A stretch of DNA of 64,000 bases from Glycomyces albidus (GTDB taxonomy: Bacteria; Actinomycetota; Actinomycetes; Mycobacteriales; Micromonosporaceae): the NCBI RefSeq assembly GCF_009451885.1, contig NZ_WIAO01000012.1, forward strand, positions 1 through 64,000, in the 5' to 3' direction. The notes beneath the pieces were generated by a model, which was given only the letters and a program-made list of their open reading frames with translations, made no database searches and was not told where the DNA came from. The translations under genes were made by a program, and so were the position numbers. This document shows positions 41,703 through 50,593 of this stretch, piece after piece. Numbering within the stretch: the first letter of the stretch is position 1; each line of letters starts with the position of its first letter.

Positions 41703-42440
41703 GGAGGCCGCCGGGTCGAACGCGCGCCCGTCGAAGGCGCCGAAGCGGTCCTCGACCGCGAATCCGGCCGCGTGCAGGAGCCGGTCGAGGTGCGCGGCGT
41801 CGACGAAGCGCAGGCCGCAGCTCGCCTTGAGCGGCTCGTCCCAGTACGAGGCGGTGAAGTACGCGTCGACGGTGACCACGCCCTGCTCGTCGGGCTCGCT
41901 CGCCCGCTGGCTCACCTCCATCGGCTCCCCGAGCGGATCGGTGAACGCGAAGGGGCGCTCCGAGGTCCAGGAGCGCCACGCCGCGGCGGCCGGATTGCGG
42001 GTGTCGAAGACGAACCTGCCGCCGTCGGCGAGCGCCCGGCGAACCGCGGCGAGCGAGTCGGCCGTGGTCCGGTCGTCCAGAAGGCACTGGAACGCGTTGC
42101 CGCTCATGATCGCCAGATCGAACTCGCCGCGCCACGCCGCGTCCGCGGCCGGGGCGAGCACCCACTCGGCTGCGTCCGAGACCGCCGCCTGGCCGAGCAT
42201 CGCCGGATCGGGATCGAGCCCGCACAGCCGGCCGCCGTGGCCCTCGGCGCGGGCCCGGCGCAGGATCGCGCCCGTCCCGCAGCCGACGTCGAGCACACGC
42301 TTCGCGGCCATGACCTCCGCGAGGTAGAAGTCGTCGCCGGCACCCCACGAGTTGAGGTGGTCGTACAGCAGCGCATCGAGGGTCTCCCCGTCCAGCGAAG
42401 GCGGGTCGTAGGCGATCGTCACCGCGTCGGTCTCCGCCAC
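41670..42440 (-). CDS. SAM-dependent class I methyltransferase
   Basis: 256 residues: SAM-binding motif I 'RVLDVGCGTGAILRRA', acidic end of strand 2 'LCGLDPDPAMLGQA', motif at 'FDLAIMSGNAFQCL', then 'GGRFVFDTRNPAA'. It methylates a small molecule or protein using S-adenosylmethionine. It begins three bases after the MFS stop in the same direction, so the two are one operon and may act on and export the same compound. Substrate unknown. Confidence 0.88.
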   Translation of the reverse strand: MAETDAVTIAYDPPSLDGETLDALLYDHLNSWGAGDDFYLAEVMAAKRVLDVGCGTGAILRRARAEGHGGRLCGLDPDPAMLGQAAVSDAAEWVLAPAADAAWRGEFDLAIMSGNAFQCLLDDRTTADSLAAVRRALADGGRFVFDTRNPAAAAWRSWTSERPFAFTDPLGEPMEVSQRASEPDEQGVVTVDAYFTASYWDEPLKASCGLRFVDAAHLDRLLHAAGFAVEDRFGAFDGRAFDPAASGSIITVAAAV

Positions 42441-42443
42441 GGT

Positions 42444-43655
42444 TCACCGGTCGGCAAGCGAATTCGCCGGCTCCCGGCGCGGCCCTGGATCGGTGGTGAG
42501 CACGCTCGTCACGACGGCCGCCGCCGCGAAGACCGCGCCCGTCAGCGCGATGTGCTGCGCGCCGGCGTGCGCGAGCGTGAGGCCGCCGAGCGAGGAGCCC
42601 AGCGCGATGCCGACGTTGAACGCCACCGAGTTCGCCGCCGAGGCGGTGTCGGTGCTCCCCGGCGCGAACTCCATGACGCGGTTCTGGAGCGCGGGACTGA
42701 ACGCCCCCATCGAGAGCCCGGTGAGGACCACCACGCCGCCCGCGACCCACGGGTCGGACCCGAACGCCCACAGCGCCGCGAAGATCGCGGCGAGCAGGAT
42801 CAGCGGCAGCGTCACGGCCAGGCGCTGGCTGCGGTCGGAGAGGATGCCGCCCGCCGCGATGCCGCCGAAGTCGGCGAGCCCCCGGATCAGGAGCAGCGGC
42901 CCGAGCGCCGCCGCCGACATCCCGGCGACCGCGGTGATCACGGTCGACGTGTACGTGTACACCGCGAAGAACCCCGCGACCGAGAGGACCGTCGTCACGA
43001 GCACCAGCGCGAACCGCCGCGCGTCCGGCGTCGTCCCGCGCCCGGCGTGCTCGTTGCGGGTCGGCTTCGACGGCAGCGCCGCGAGGAGGGTCCCGAACGC
43101 GACCAGGCCCATGGCCGCGATCGCGAGGAACGCGACGGGCCATCCGGCGCGCTGGCCGAGCCAGGTGGCGGCGGGCATGCCGAGCATGGGGCCGATCGAT
43201 CCGCCGGTGTAGACGACGGCCATGACCCGGCCGCGGACCTCGACGGGGAACATCCCGGCCGCGATCGGTCCGACGATGCCCCAGAACACCGCCTGGCTCA
43301 GGGCGGTCGCGATGCGGGCGGCGACGAGCATGCCGTACTCGGTCGCGGCGGCGGAGCCCGCGGTCGCGACGACCATGACGGCCATGAGCGCGAGGAGGAG
43401 CGGGCGCCGCGGGACGCGGGCGACGAGTTTCACCAGCGGCAGGGTGACCACGGCGACGGTGACGCTGTACGCGGTGACCAGGAGTCCTACTTGGGACTGG
43501 GAGACGTCGAGGTCGCGGGCGATCTCGCCGAGGAGCCCGACCGGGACGGTCTCGACGGTGACGTAGCAGAACGCCGCCACGGCGAGCGCCAGGAGCGCGG
43601 CCACGGACCGGCGGTCGAGAGCGGACGGTTTCGTCGTCGTGGACGGTCCGGGCAT
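42444..43655 (-). CDS. MFS transporter (DHA1/AraJ-like)
   Basis: 403 residues, twelve predicted helices. 'YSVTVAVVTLPLVKLVARVPRRPLL' (in part) contains the MFS loop 2-3 motif; 'GRVMAVVYTGGSIGPMLGMP' lies at helix 5. It resembles drug or sugar efflux permeases with 'ETVPVGLLGEIARDLDVSQSQVG' (in part) near the start. ATG 43655 has GAGGTG nine bases upstream. It leads the operon with the methyltransferase. Confidence 0.88.
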   Translation of the reverse strand: MPGPSTTTKPSALDRRSVAALLALAVAAFCYVTVETVPVGLLGEIARDLDVSQSQVGLLVTAYSVTVAVVTLPLVKLVARVPRRPLLLALMAVMVVATAGSAAATEYGMLVAARIATALSQAVFWGIVGPIAAGMFPVEVRGRVMAVVYTGGSIGPMLGMPAATWLGQRAGWPVAFLAIAAMGLVAFGTLLAALPSKPTRNEHAGRGTTPDARRFALVLVTTVLSVAGFFAVYTYTSTVITAVAGMSAAALGPLLLIRGLADFGGIAAGGILSDRSQRLAVTLPLILLAAIFAALWAFGSDPWVAGGVVVLTGLSMGAFSPALQNRVMEFAPGSTDTASAANSVAFNVGIALGSSLGGLTLAHAGAQHIALTGAVFAAAAVVTSVLTTDPGPRREPANSLADR

Positions 43656-43818
43656 GGGGCGACACCTCGTTCGCGTCGGCCGCGCGGCGCGCAGCACAAG
43701 CGTGCATGGGGGAGGCCCGGCCGTGAGGCGCCGGCGACGGGCCGACGGAAGCGTACAGCGGACCGGGCGCCGGCGGCGACCCGGTTTCGGCGCCGGGCTG
43801 TGCGTGCCGGACCGGGCC

Positions 43819-44352
43819 TCAGGCGGTCCGGTATTCGAGCTGCATGAACGTGACCGACCACCAGGACTCGGGATCGGCGAACGCGGCCGGGTCGATACCG
43901 GCGAGGGTGGCCCGCAGGACGGCGGCGCGCCGCGCGCGGCCGGCCCGGCCGGTGTCCTGGTCGACGAACAGCGCGAAGTGGTACAGGAATTCGCTGAGCG
44001 CCTTGAAGCTCGAGTTGACCAGTTCGAGGGTCCGGTCCTTGACGCCGAGCATGAGGATCCGGCCCGAGGCGATGTCGAGGCAGAACAGGGTCGCCTCGGG
44101 GTCGGCGGGCACCGCCCCGACGACGACCACCTGGAGCGGCCCGGCCGGTCCGCGCGCGACGTCGATGCGGGCGAACAGCTCATACCGCCCGGTGAGATGG
44201 GAGGTGAACACCGTCGGCATGTCGACCGGGAGGAAGTCGACGCCGGGATAGGCCGCGGCCGGTGCCGGGAATTCGCGCATCCACCGGCTCCGCGGGTAGC
44301 GGACCATGTTGTCCGTTCCCCACGCCTTGACGTACTCCTGTAGGACGCGCAT
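43819..44352 (-). CDS. SUKH-4-like protein
   Basis: 177 residues. 'FLPVDMPTVFTSHLTGRYE', 'ATLFCLDIASGRILMLG', 'LELVNSSFKALSEFLYHFALF' (in part) and 'WWSVTFMQLEY' at the end fit the SUKH-4 branch of the SMI1/KNR4 superfamily, whose members often neutralise polymorphic toxins. No toxin gene lies next to it, so it may be an orphan immunity protein or have a housekeeping role. ATG 44352 has GGGAG six bases before; longer upstream frames are arginine-rich noise. Confidence 0.65.
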   Translation of the reverse strand: MRVLQEYVKAWGTDNMVRYPRSRWMREFPAPAAAYPGVDFLPVDMPTVFTSHLTGRYELFARIDVARGPAGPLQVVVVGAVPADPEATLFCLDIASGRILMLGVKDRTLELVNSSFKALSEFLYHFALFVDQDTGRAGRARRAAVLRATLAGIDPAAFADPESWWSVTFMQLEYRTA

Positions 44353-44604
44353 GTCCGCTCCCGCTGCTCTCCTCGTGCCACGCCGGGAGGCGCTCCGGCT
44401 CCCTGGGGGGCGGGGCGGCTCCTGATTGGACCATAAGGGAGTCCGGCCCGGTCTGGTGCATCCGTTCCGGGACCGAGCGTGACGGGAGGGGCGCGAGTCC
44501 TTCCGAGGGGCGGCTGCACCGCGCTCCGCCGCCGAAATCATCCGTCCGGCCGAGTCGCACTCACCCTGACGGACGAACCGGCTTGCGCAGGTGCGCAGCG
44601 GCGT

Positions 44605-45699
44605 TCACTGGTCGAGGACGATCCGGCGGTCGGGGTCGCCGGGGGCGATGAACTCGAGGAGGCGCGCGCCCTCGTCGAGGACGGCCGCGGCGTCGGCGTC
44701 GCCGAGCGGCCGGGTCGGCGTCACGGTGACGACCGGGCCGGCGACGGACCAGGTTCCGGCCGCGAAGCCGTCGAGGAGGAACATCGGGATGCCGCCGGAG
44801 GCGCCGGCCGAGTACCGCCTGCGGTCGGCTTCGCTGATGACGCGGGTGCGGTCGCGGTGCCCGAGGAGGGCGTTGTCGAAGGCGGGCAGGAACCGCACCG
44901 GCGCGGGCGCTTCGGGGTCGGCGAGGTCGGCGTCCGGGAGGTCGAACAGCTCGGTGCCGTCCTCGGCCTTGAAGACGCGCAGGGTGGCGCGCATCGCGTC
45001 GAACGGCTCGCGCAGCCGGGTCAGGCCCGACCACGCCTGCGCGTCCATGACGCTGGCGGGTCCGAACGCGGCGAGGTAGCGCCGGATCAGCGTCTCCGGG
45101 TCCCGCGTCCCGCGCATCGGCACGCCGGTCTGCTCCTCGGCGAGGGCGACCGCGACGTTGCTGGGGTGGCGCCACCCGCCCCAGGCGCCGTTCTGCGGCG
45201 CATGCGTCAGCGCTGCCGTGACCTCGACCGTGTCGGCGAGCCTGCCGCCGTGCCGGCCCGGGTACCGCTCGGCGAGGAGCTTCCCGAACTCCTTGCGCGT
45301 CAACGTCTTCCCGGCCAGCAGGGCACGGCCGGCACGGGTGAGGTCCTCGAGGTCGAGCCCGTCGATCTCGTCGGCGTAGTACGCCGATTTCAGGGCGTTC
45401 TGGACGACCGGCTGGACGGTCGGCCGCAGCCAGGCGTAATCACCGGCCGTGGAGAGGTGCACGGTGCGGCGCAGGGTTATCGAGCGCACGACCTTCCCGT
45501 CCCGCAGCAGCGCCGCGAGGTCGCCGTGCGCGAACGACGACAGCCGCGTCCAGAGCCCCACGTACGGGCTGTTCGGGTGCTGGCCCTGCATCGCCACGAG
45601 GTGCCCGATCGTCTCCAAGGGAGCGAGCGGGACGCGCCTGGCGAGGTGCTGGCGGGCGAGCAGGGTGCGGTTCAGTGCGCGGACGCTGATGACGGACAC
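44605..45699 (-). CDS. AlkZ/YcaQ-like winged-helix DNA glycosylase family protein
   Basis: 364 residues of the HTH_42 family. 'VAMQGQHPNSPYVGLWTRL' (37-55 region) contains the QxQ catalytic-type motif (Gln38, Gln40) of AlkZ enzymes that unhook bulky alkyl lesions and DNA crosslinks. Three winged helices are expected. 'SITLRRTVHL' and 'ASVMDAQAWSGL' fit the family. In Streptomyces, relatives give self-resistance to DNA-alkylating products; others act in general repair. No biosynthetic cluster is visible here. Confidence 0.8.
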   Translation of the reverse strand: MSVISVRALNRTLLARQHLARRVPLAPLETIGHLVAMQGQHPNSPYVGLWTRLSSFAHGDLAALLRDGKVVRSITLRRTVHLSTAGDYAWLRPTVQPVVQNALKSAYYADEIDGLDLEDLTRAGRALLAGKTLTRKEFGKLLAERYPGRHGGRLADTVEVTAALTHAPQNGAWGGWRHPSNVAVALAEEQTGVPMRGTRDPETLIRRYLAAFGPASVMDAQAWSGLTRLREPFDAMRATLRVFKAEDGTELFDLPDADLADPEAPAPVRFLPAFDNALLGHRDRTRVISEADRRRYSAGASGGIPMFLLDGFAAGTWSVAGPVVTVTPTRPLGDADAAAVLDEGARLLEFIAPGDPDRRIVLDQ

Positions 45700-45793
45700 G
45701 CAGGCAATCTAACCGCCGCCGTCAACCCGCCGGCGGGCCCGGCGCCGGCGAGCGCCGCAGCGGACGCTCGGGCGCGCACCGGGCCCGGCCGCC

Positions 45794-46426
45794 TCACTTG
45801 CCGGCGCGGTTGAACGTCAGGTGCGTGACGCCGCTGGGGGCGGAGGTGGCCTCGATCGTGAAGTCCCGCTCGATGCCTTCGAGCCCGTCCCAGAGGCGCA
45901 CGCCCCGGCCGAGCAGGATCGGGACCACCGCGACGTGCATGTAGTCGATGAGCCCGGCCTGCAGGAACTCGCGGATCACGGTCGCGCCGCCGCCGATGCG
46001 GACGTCCTTCCCGCCGGCGGCCTCGCGGGCCTGCTCGAGCGCCTCGGCGGGGGAGGCGTCGAGGAAGTGGAACGTGGTGCCGCCCTCCATCTCGATCGGC
46101 GGCCGCGTGTGGTGGGTGAGGACGAAGACGGGGCTGTGGAACGGCGGGTTGGGGCCCCACGCGCCCTTCCAGTCCGGGTCCTCGTGCCAGCCGGGGAACC
46201 CGAACTTGCCGGCCCCCATGATCTCGGCGCCGATGCCCGGGTCGTGCTGCCGGACGAAGGCGTCGTCGACCCCGGCGCTGCCGCCCTCCTCCCACCACCG
46301 GGTGGCGAACATCCATTCGTGCAGGCGCTCGCCCGCGTGCCCGAAGTAGGCCTCCCGGCTCGTACCCTCCCCGGTACCGAAGCCGTCCAAGGAGATCGAG
46401 AAGTTGTGGACGCGGGCGAGTGACAT
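45794..46426 (-). CDS. RibD-C/dihydrofolate-reductase-family protein
   Basis: 210 residues: 'RVHNFSISLDGFGTGEG', 'AEIMGAGKFGFPGW', 'VFVLTHHTRPPIEMEGG' and the nucleotide-binding 'KDVRIGGGATVIREFLQAGLIDYM' (in part). It is related to, but distinct from, the reductase at 19154-19741. AAGGAGC stands eight bases before the ATG at 46426. It is divergent from the LysR gene, a usual arrangement for a LysR-regulated target. Confidence 0.85.
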   Translation of the reverse strand: MSLARVHNFSISLDGFGTGEGTSREAYFGHAGERLHEWMFATRWWEEGGSAGVDDAFVRQHDPGIGAEIMGAGKFGFPGWHEDPDWKGAWGPNPPFHSPVFVLTHHTRPPIEMEGGTTFHFLDASPAEALEQAREAAGGKDVRIGGGATVIREFLQAGLIDYMHVAVVPILLGRGVRLWDGLEGIERDFTIEATSAPSGVTHLTFNRAGK

Positions 46427-46548
46427 GGTCGGTGCTCCTTCTGCTCCCCGGGGCCGCCGTCGGGCCCCGGTCCTGAAGCGATCTTCGCCGTACGATGCCA
46501 TGATGTCCAATGCCAAGTCCGATGGTGATTCATTAAGGAACTTGATGC

Positions 46549-47496
46549 ATGCTGAACCCCGTCCATCTGCGCGTGCTCGAGGCGGTCGCCCGCCACGGCT
46601 CCGTGACCGGCGCCGCGAAGGAGCTGCACTACTCGCAGCCCTCCGTCAGCCACCACCTTCGGCGGCTCGAAGCCGCCACCGGCGCCGTGCTCATCCAGCG
46701 GGCCGGCCGCGGCATCCGGCTCACCCCTGAAGGCGAGCTGCTGGCGGGCCGGGCCACGGAGATCCTCGGCCGCATGGACGCCGCGGCAGTCGAACTGGCC
46801 GCCCGTGTCGGACTGCGGGCGGGACGGGTGCGGATCGCCGGGTTCGCGACGGTCCTCAGCACCCTCGTCCCGCGCGCGGCCGCCGAGCTGGCCCGCACCC
46901 ACCCGGGCATCGAGCTGCACCTGGTCGACGCCGACCCGGTGCAGAGCCTGGCGCTGCTGCGCTCGGGCCGCGCCGACATCGCCCTGATCTTCCGCGACGC
47001 CGGCGCGCCCCTCGAGGCCGAGGACTTCCGCCTCGTCCACCTCCTGGACGACCGCCTGTACCTCCTCAGCGACAGGCCCGGCCAGCGCATCGAGGACCAC
47101 CGCGACTCGGCCTGGATCGGCGGCTGCGAGCGCTGCCGGCAGGCCACGGTCGCCGTGTGCGAACGCGCCGGCTTCACTCCGCGCATCGTGTACTCCAGCG
47201 ACGACATGGTGGTCACCCACGCCCTCGTCGCCGCCGGCATGGGCGTGGCGATCCACAACGGGCTCGCTCTCCGCGCGCACCGCGAGCCCGGCCTCCACGC
47301 CGTCCCGCTCGACTGCGGCCCCCGCCGCGTCTACGCCGCCGTCTACGGCGACCCGCCCGACCCGCCCGCCACGTCGGCGATGATCGACATCCTCGCCTCC
47401 CTCGCGGCCCGACCCGACGGTCCGCGTCCGGTCGCCCTCGGCACGTCGGACGCGGCGGCTCGACCCACCGGCCACTCCAATATCCTTGGCGCATGA
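46549..47496 (+). CDS. LysR-family regulator
   Basis: 315 residues. N-terminal winged helix 'HLRVLEAVARHGSVTGAAKELHYSQPSVSHHLRRLE' (in part) is canonical. An effector-binding domain follows ('GRVRIAGFATVLSTLVPRAAAELAR', in part). AAGGA lies nine bases before the ATG. It may control the divergent reductase gene. Its stop overlaps the start of a secreted crystallin-like protein (ATGA), an unusual partner for a LysR gene. Confidence 0.9.
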   Translation: MLNPVHLRVLEAVARHGSVTGAAKELHYSQPSVSHHLRRLEAATGAVLIQRAGRGIRLTPEGELLAGRATEILGRMDAAAVELAARVGLRAGRVRIAGFATVLSTLVPRAAAELARTHPGIELHLVDADPVQSLALLRSGRADIALIFRDAGAPLEAEDFRLVHLLDDRLYLLSDRPGQRIEDHRDSAWIGGCERCRQATVAVCERAGFTPRIVYSSDDMVVTHALVAAGMGVAIHNGLALRAHREPGLHAVPLDCGPRRVYAAVYGDPPDPPATSAMIDILASLAARPDGPRPVALGTSDAAARPTGHSNILGA

Positions 47497-48038
47497 GCAA
47501 ACTCGACCAACTCAGCCCCAAGTCCGCACGCCGCAGGCGCTCGCTGATCGCCGCCCTGCTGACCGTTCCGGTCGCGGTCGGACTCCTCGCGCTCGCACCG
47601 ACGGCCGCACAGGCCGCGGCCCCAGCCGACCACTGCGTCGTCAACCTCGTCACGGAAGAGGTGAGCTGCGCCACGACCCAGGCGGCGGCGTTCGCCGAGG
47701 ACCGGGCCGCCTCTGCGGAGGTCGGCGTCCTCGCCTCCACGACGCTGATCACCCTGTACGACCGCACGAACTACGACCCGGCCGGCGGCACCCGCTCCTT
47801 CGTGGCCACCGACTACACCTGCACGGCCGCATACTCGCCGATCGAGTTCAGCGTCGACTACCTCGACGCCGCCGGCTGGAACAACCGCGCCAGCTCGGTT
47901 CGCACGTACCGCTCGTGCGACATCAAGCTCTGGGACACCGTGACGCTGTCCGGCGCCTCCTCGACCTGGATCGACGCGCTCGCCGACCTCGGGACCATCG
48001 GCTGGAGCAACCGCGCCGGCTCCTACCAGATCAGCTAA
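47493..48038 (+). CDS. Secreted beta/gamma-crystallin-like (peptidase-inhibitor I36-like) protein
   Basis: 181 residues: a signal peptide ending 'TAAQAAAPADH', then two repeats of a crystallin-type Greek-key pattern. 'LYDRTNYDPAGGTRSF' with 'AAGWNNRASSVRTY' is the first; 'LWDTVTLSGASSTW' with 'TIGWSNRAGSYQI' is the second. Four cysteines may form disulfides. Such domains bind Ca2+ or inhibit peptidases in Streptomyces. Translationally coupled to the LysR gene by ATGA; a strong terminator follows. Confidence 0.7.
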   Translation: MSKLDQLSPKSARRRRSLIAALLTVPVAVGLLALAPTAAQAAAPADHCVVNLVTEEVSCATTQAAAFAEDRAASAEVGVLASTTLITLYDRTNYDPAGGTRSFVATDYTCTAAYSPIEFSVDYLDAAGWNNRASSVRTYRSCDIKLWDTVTLSGASSTWIDALADLGTIGWSNRAGSYQIS

Positions 48039-48055
48039 GGCCCATCGGTTCCCGA

Positions 48056-48087
48056 ACGGCGTCCGCCCCGGTCGGGGCGGACGCCGT
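48056..48087. terminator. Strong hairpin between convergent genes
   Basis: A 14-bp perfect stem (48056-48069 with 48074-48087) and 4-base loop lies between the stops at 48038 (+) and 48104 (-), so it can serve both. Confidence 0.75.
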
Positions 48088-48103
48088 CTCGACGTCGGCC
48101 GGC

Positions 48104-48628
48104 TCAGCCCATCGTGAGACGGATGATCGCGGTGCCGTCGGCGACATGGAGGAGTTCGAGCGCGAGCACACCGGGCTCCGGCTCGGGCGCCTCCGGCACG
48201 GCGCCGTCCTCGACCGTGCCGTAGCAGCTCGTGGACGTGCCGTCGACGGTCACGTACGAGAGGCAGTACCCGCCCGACATCGAACCGGTGCCGGTGCCGC
48301 CGTCCCCTTCCTTGCGGGTCTCGATCCCGTCCTCAGTGGCGTTGACGGTGAGCGTGAACTCGTCGAACGCGAACGAGACGGGCTCGCTGGAGACCGCGAC
48401 CTCGCAGGAGCCGTCGTCGCAGGCGGCGTAGTCGGTCCCGTCGGCGGCGGTCGGCGCCTCCGGCTCGGCGGACGAGGGCTCGGGGGACGAGCTCTCGGCG
48501 GCGGCGGAGCCGGACGCGTCGCCGCCCGGGTCGGCATCGGATCCCGTACCGCACCCGGCGGTGCCGAACGCGGCGAGCAGCGTGAGCGCGACCAGGCGGT
48601 GCCGGTGCGGAGCAGGCGAGATGGTCAT
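48104..48628 (-). CDS. Small secreted lipoprotein
   Basis: 174 residues. The lipobox is 'LLAAFGTAGCGTG' (Cys26). A Ser/Glu/Pro-rich linker follows, then a compact domain with four cysteines ('YAACDDGSCEVAVSS', 'GGYCLSYVTVDGTSTSCYG') and a final strand 'VADGTAIIRLTMG'. I recognise no named family. It is probably tethered to the outer face of the membrane; function unknown. Confidence 0.65.
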   Translation of the reverse strand: MTISPAPHRHRLVALTLLAAFGTAGCGTGSDADPGGDASGSAAAESSSPEPSSAEPEAPTAADGTDYAACDDGSCEVAVSSEPVSFAFDEFTLTVNATEDGIETRKEGDGGTGTGSMSGGYCLSYVTVDGTSTSCYGTVEDGAVPEAPEPEPGVLALELLHVADGTAIIRLTMG

Positions 48629-48829
48629 GCACCGATGCTAGGGCGGACCGGCCGGGACCGGTCCCCCGAAGCCGCCCGCCGGCTCCGCGCCGCATGCTTC
48701 CGGACCGCTCGACCCGGCGACGCCGGATCGTCACGCGTTGAGCGGTCCTCCCCGACCCGCACCCGCCCACCGGGTCCGCGCCGCGCACCCACGGCGGCGA
48801 GACCGCTCGACCCCGCCTCCGCCGGATCT

Positions 48830-49522
48830 TCACTCGGAGCGGTCATCCAAGGCCTTGCGGCGCAGGAGCGGGGGATTGAGGAGCGTCGCGTCGCCGCGCC
48901 GGTAGAGGCGGGCCGGCCGGCCGGGCTCGCCTTCGGTCGTGCCGCCCGTCGGCGACACGAAGCCGGGCGTGGACGTGACCTTGCGGTGGAAGTTCCGCGG
49001 GTCCAGCGACTCGCCCCAGACCGCCTCGTACACCTGGCGCAGCGCGGCGATCGTGAACGCGGGCGGGCAGAACGCCGCCGCGAGCGGCGTGTACTCCAGT
49101 TTGGACCGGGCCCGCTCGAGGCCGTCGGCGAGGATCCGGTCGTGGTCGAAGGCGAGGTCGAGCCGGCCCACCGGCCGCCACTCGGCCTCCGCCGCGTCGG
49201 TGCCGGCGGTCGGCACCGGCAGGTCCGGCAAGAGCGCCAGATACGCCACCGTGACCACGCGCCCGCGCGGATCCCGTTCGGGCGCACCGTAACTCGCGAG
49301 CTGCTCGAGGTGCCCTCCCGGCCCGTCGAGACCGGTCTCCTCCGCGAGCTCGCGCCGCGCCGCGGCGGCCAGATCCTCGTCGGCGCGGACGAAGCCTCCC
49401 GGCAGCGCCCATCGGCCGAGGAACGGCTCGCACCCGCGCCGCACCAGCAGCACGTGCAACCGGCCCTCCCGCACCGTCAGGACCACCAGGTCGACCGTGA
49501 CAGCGAACACTGGATAACTCAT
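48830..49522 (-). CDS. NrtR-like NUDIX regulator
   Basis: About 230 residues. The NUDIX box reads 'GGFVRADEDLAAAARRELAEETGL' (in part), here within a domain that usually binds ADP-ribose-type ligands. The C terminus is a winged helix with 'LDPRNFHRKVTSTPGFVSPTG' (in part), as in NrtR regulators of NAD metabolism. ATG 49522 has AAGGTGG upstream; GTG 49531 is possible. A perfect palindrome, 49534-49564, lies between it and the SPFH gene, so it likely represses both. Its NAD link fits the NAD-kinase-like gene downstream of SPFH. Confidence 0.85.
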   Translation of the reverse strand: MSYPVFAVTVDLVVLTVREGRLHVLLVRRGCEPFLGRWALPGGFVRADEDLAAAARRELAEETGLDGPGGHLEQLASYGAPERDPRGRVVTVAYLALLPDLPVPTAGTDAAEAEWRPVGRLDLAFDHDRILADGLERARSKLEYTPLAAAFCPPAFTIAALRQVYEAVWGESLDPRNFHRKVTSTPGFVSPTGGTTEGEPGRPARLYRRGDATLLNPPLLRRKALDDRSE

Positions 49523-49526
49523 TATC
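49513..49526. promoter_or_regulatory. Secondary GATAA/TTATC palindrome at the NUDIX start
   Basis: GATAACTCATTATC has 5-bp arms, shares the GATAA(C)/(G)TTATC half-sites of the main operator 21 bp away, and covers the NUDIX start codon. It may be a second, weaker site for autoregulation. Confidence 0.4.
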
Positions 49527-49533
49527 ACCACCT

Positions 49534-49564
49534 TGACGATAACCTAGCACATTCGTTATCGTCA
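49534..49564. promoter_or_regulatory. Perfect palindromic operator for the NrtR-like regulator
   Basis: TGACGATAAC (49534-49543) and its exact complement GTTATCGTCA (49555-49564) flank an 11-bp centre in the 69-bp gap between the divergent NUDIX and SPFH genes. Ten-base perfect arms are unlikely by chance, and the gap is AT-rich against the background. Confidence 0.7.
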
Positions 49565-49591
49565 TGATGACGAGAAAAGGAGGCCCTCCCG

Positions 49592-50593
49592 ATGGCCGAT
49601 GTCACGAAGCTCCTGTTCCTGCGCCACCTGCGCGGCACCCCCACCGTCTGGGTCCGCTACCAGCAAGGCGGCCGCACCCGCAACGAAGGCACCGGCCAGT
49701 CGTTCTGGTACCGGCCCCTCGTCGCGGTCCTCTCCGAAGTCCCCGTCGACGACCGCGAACTCCCGCTCATGTTCCACGCCCGCACCGCCGACTTCGCGGA
49801 CGTCACCGTCCAGGCCACCGTCACCTACCGGATCGCCGACCCCGCGCTCGCCGCCACCCGGCTCGACTTCTCCGTCGACCCCTACCGCGGCCAGGCCCGC
49901 GCCCGCCCCCTCGACCAGGTCGCCACCCTCCTCACCGAACTCGCCCAGCAGCCCGCCCTCGACCTCCTCGCCCGCGTGCCCCTCGCCGACGCGCTCACCG
50001 TCGCCATCACCGAGGTCCGCGAATCCGTCGCCGCCGCCCTCGCGAACGAGCCCCGCCTCAGCGACGTCGGCGTCGACGTCGTCAGCGCCCGCGTCGTCGC
50101 GATCCGACCCGAACCCGAACTCGAGCGGTCCCTCCAGACCCCGACCCGTGAAGCCGTCCAGCAGGACGCCGACAAGGCCACCTACACCCGCCGCGCCCAG
50201 GCCGTCGAGCAGGAGCGCGCCATCGCCGAGAACGAACTCCAGAACCAGATCGAACTCGCCCGCCGCGAACAGCAGCTCGTGGAGCAGAAGGGCGCCAACG
50301 ACCGGCGCCGCGCCGAGCTCACCGCCGCCGCCGACCTCGCCGCCGCCCAAGGCCAGGCGGAGAAGGCCCGCACCCTCGCCGCCGCCCAGGCCGACCGGCT
50401 CCGCGCCGTCGGCTCGGCCGAGGCCGACGCCGAGGCCGCCCGCATGGCCGCATACAGCGACCTGCCGACCGAACTCCTCCACGCGCTGGCGCTCCGGGAG
50501 CTCGCCGGCCGGCTGCCCGAGATCGGCCAGCTCACGATCACTCCGGACCTCCTCAGCGGCGCCCTCGCCCGGCTCACCGACGGCAGCCGATGA
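49592..50593 (+). CDS. SPFH/band-7 domain protein
   Basis: 333 residues without an N-terminal membrane helix. The SPFH domain spans about residues 20-190 ('FADVTVQATVTYRIADPALAA', in part; 'LSDVGVDVVSARVVAIRP'). A long coiled coil rich in Ala/Glu/Gln ('EQERAIAENELQNQIELARREQQLVEQKG', in part) follows. SPFH proteins oligomerise into membrane-associated rings and scaffolds. AAGGAGG gives a strong start. It overlaps the NAD-kinase-like gene by ATGA and is likely controlled by the divergent NUDIX regulator. Confidence 0.88.
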   Translation: MADVTKLLFLRHLRGTPTVWVRYQQGGRTRNEGTGQSFWYRPLVAVLSEVPVDDRELPLMFHARTADFADVTVQATVTYRIADPALAATRLDFSVDPYRGQARARPLDQVATLLTELAQQPALDLLARVPLADALTVAITEVRESVAAALANEPRLSDVGVDVVSARVVAIRPEPELERSLQTPTREAVQQDADKATYTRRAQAVEQERAIAENELQNQIELARREQQLVEQKGANDRRRAELTAAADLAAAQGQAEKARTLAAAQADRLRAVGSAEADAEAARMAAYSDLPTELLHALALRELAGRLPEIGQLTITPDLLSGALARLTDGSR

